Shown in pieces: positions 63,982 to 64,000 of a DNA stretch of 64,000 nucleotides (its first letter is position 1; every line of letters begins with the position of its first letter). The notes under the pieces are model-generated. The model searched no databases, was not told where the DNA came from, and saw only the letters and a list, made by a program, of their open reading frames with translations. The DNA comes from Trinickia caryophylli. GTDB taxonomy: Bacteria; Pseudomonadota; Gammaproteobacteria; Burkholderiales; Burkholderiaceae. The stretch spans positions 124,001 to 188,000 of the forward strand of contig NZ_CP139971.1 of NCBI RefSeq assembly GCF_034424545.1. The letters are read 5' to 3'. The position numbers and the translations under genes are program-made.

Positions 63982-64000
63982 ATGAGTCAACAAGTATTCG
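63982..64000 (+). CDS. presumed immunity gene, first codons only
   Basis: ATG at 63982 directly follows the rhs stop and encodes MSQQVF before the window ends. The position immediately after the toxin tip is where cognate immunity genes lie. Nothing more can be read. Confidence 0.5.

Overview
This is a 64 kb stretch of a GC-rich proteobacterial chromosome. Gene families (OpcP-type porins, AidA/PixA proteins, the imuA-imuB-dnaE2 cassette, EagR/prePAAR-Rhs effectors, many LysR regulators) and ribosome binding sites of the GGAGACAAG type point to Burkholderiaceae, of the Burkholderia/Paraburkholderia/Trinickia kind. I see no rRNA, tRNA, CRISPR array, insertion sequence or phage genes. The window looks like ordinary chromosome with several accessory modules.

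Layout. 1-3.2 kb: a leftward pair of helical-repeat proteins (TPR lipoprotein and a Sel1-repeat protein cut by the window edge). 3.4-10.3 kb: a complete leftward ddp operon (RpiR regulator, VanX-type D-Ala-D-Ala dipeptidase, binding protein, two permeases, two ATPases) for taking up and splitting D-Ala-D-Ala, with a paired palindromic operator upstream of the regulator. 10.4-15.8 kb: a FrnE-like DsbA protein, then a LysR regulator divergent from an amidohydrolase, dctA (preceded by an overlapping 15-codon reading frame) and a porin, which together look like an uptake-and-hydrolysis unit for a carboxylate. 15.9-23.7 kb: two tandem AidA/PixA genes, a zinc/cobalt-type CDF exporter, a SnoaL-like protein facing a broken LysR gene, a TMEM175-type channel, and an MFS carrier with a 2-hydroxyacid dehydrogenase and its LysR neighbour. 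23.8-33.8 kb: a GNAT enzyme coupled to an XRE-cupin regulator with tandem palindromes, DUF1801, a HAD phosphatase, a KTSC-like protein, an OsmC remnant, a thiolase, a HxlR/SDR divergent pair, a second DdpA-like binding protein and an acetate/succinate CoA-transferase.

33.9-39.2 kb: the SOS mutagenesis cassette imuA-imuB-dnaE2 behind a perfect LexA box. 40.1-44.9 kb: a four-gene operon headed by a DUF2946 protein with both hallmarks of the copper-sensing CruR upstream reading frame (CXXC and a C-terminal RAPP arrest motif), followed by a TonB-dependent receptor, a BNR-fold periplasmic protein with Met/His and Cys motifs, and a CGPC thioredoxin. A palindrome sits exactly on one candidate start codon of the receptor. 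46-50.8 kb: a porin with a clear terminator, a TrxR-like ferredoxin-NADP reductase, a UspA protein and an aromatic-type amino acid permease. 51.2-54.8 kb: a ClC chloride channel cotranscribed with a MarR regulator, and an HPP-CBS membrane protein. The MarR gene and the HPP gene carry near-identical 17 bp palindromes in their promoters, suggesting one regulon.

55.1-64 kb: a type VI secretion effector island: an unrecognised 484-residue protein that could be secreted, VgrG with an unusual N-terminal extension, an EagR chaperone, a prePAAR-PAAR-Rhs effector with an AT-richer GHH nuclease-like tip, and the first codons of the presumed immunity gene. The strongest leads are the CruR copper operon with its start-site palindrome, the shared MarR operator, the overlapping leader frame before dctA, the tandem XRE operator and the Rhs tip with its immunity partner. 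Function calls rest on motifs read by eye, with no database search.
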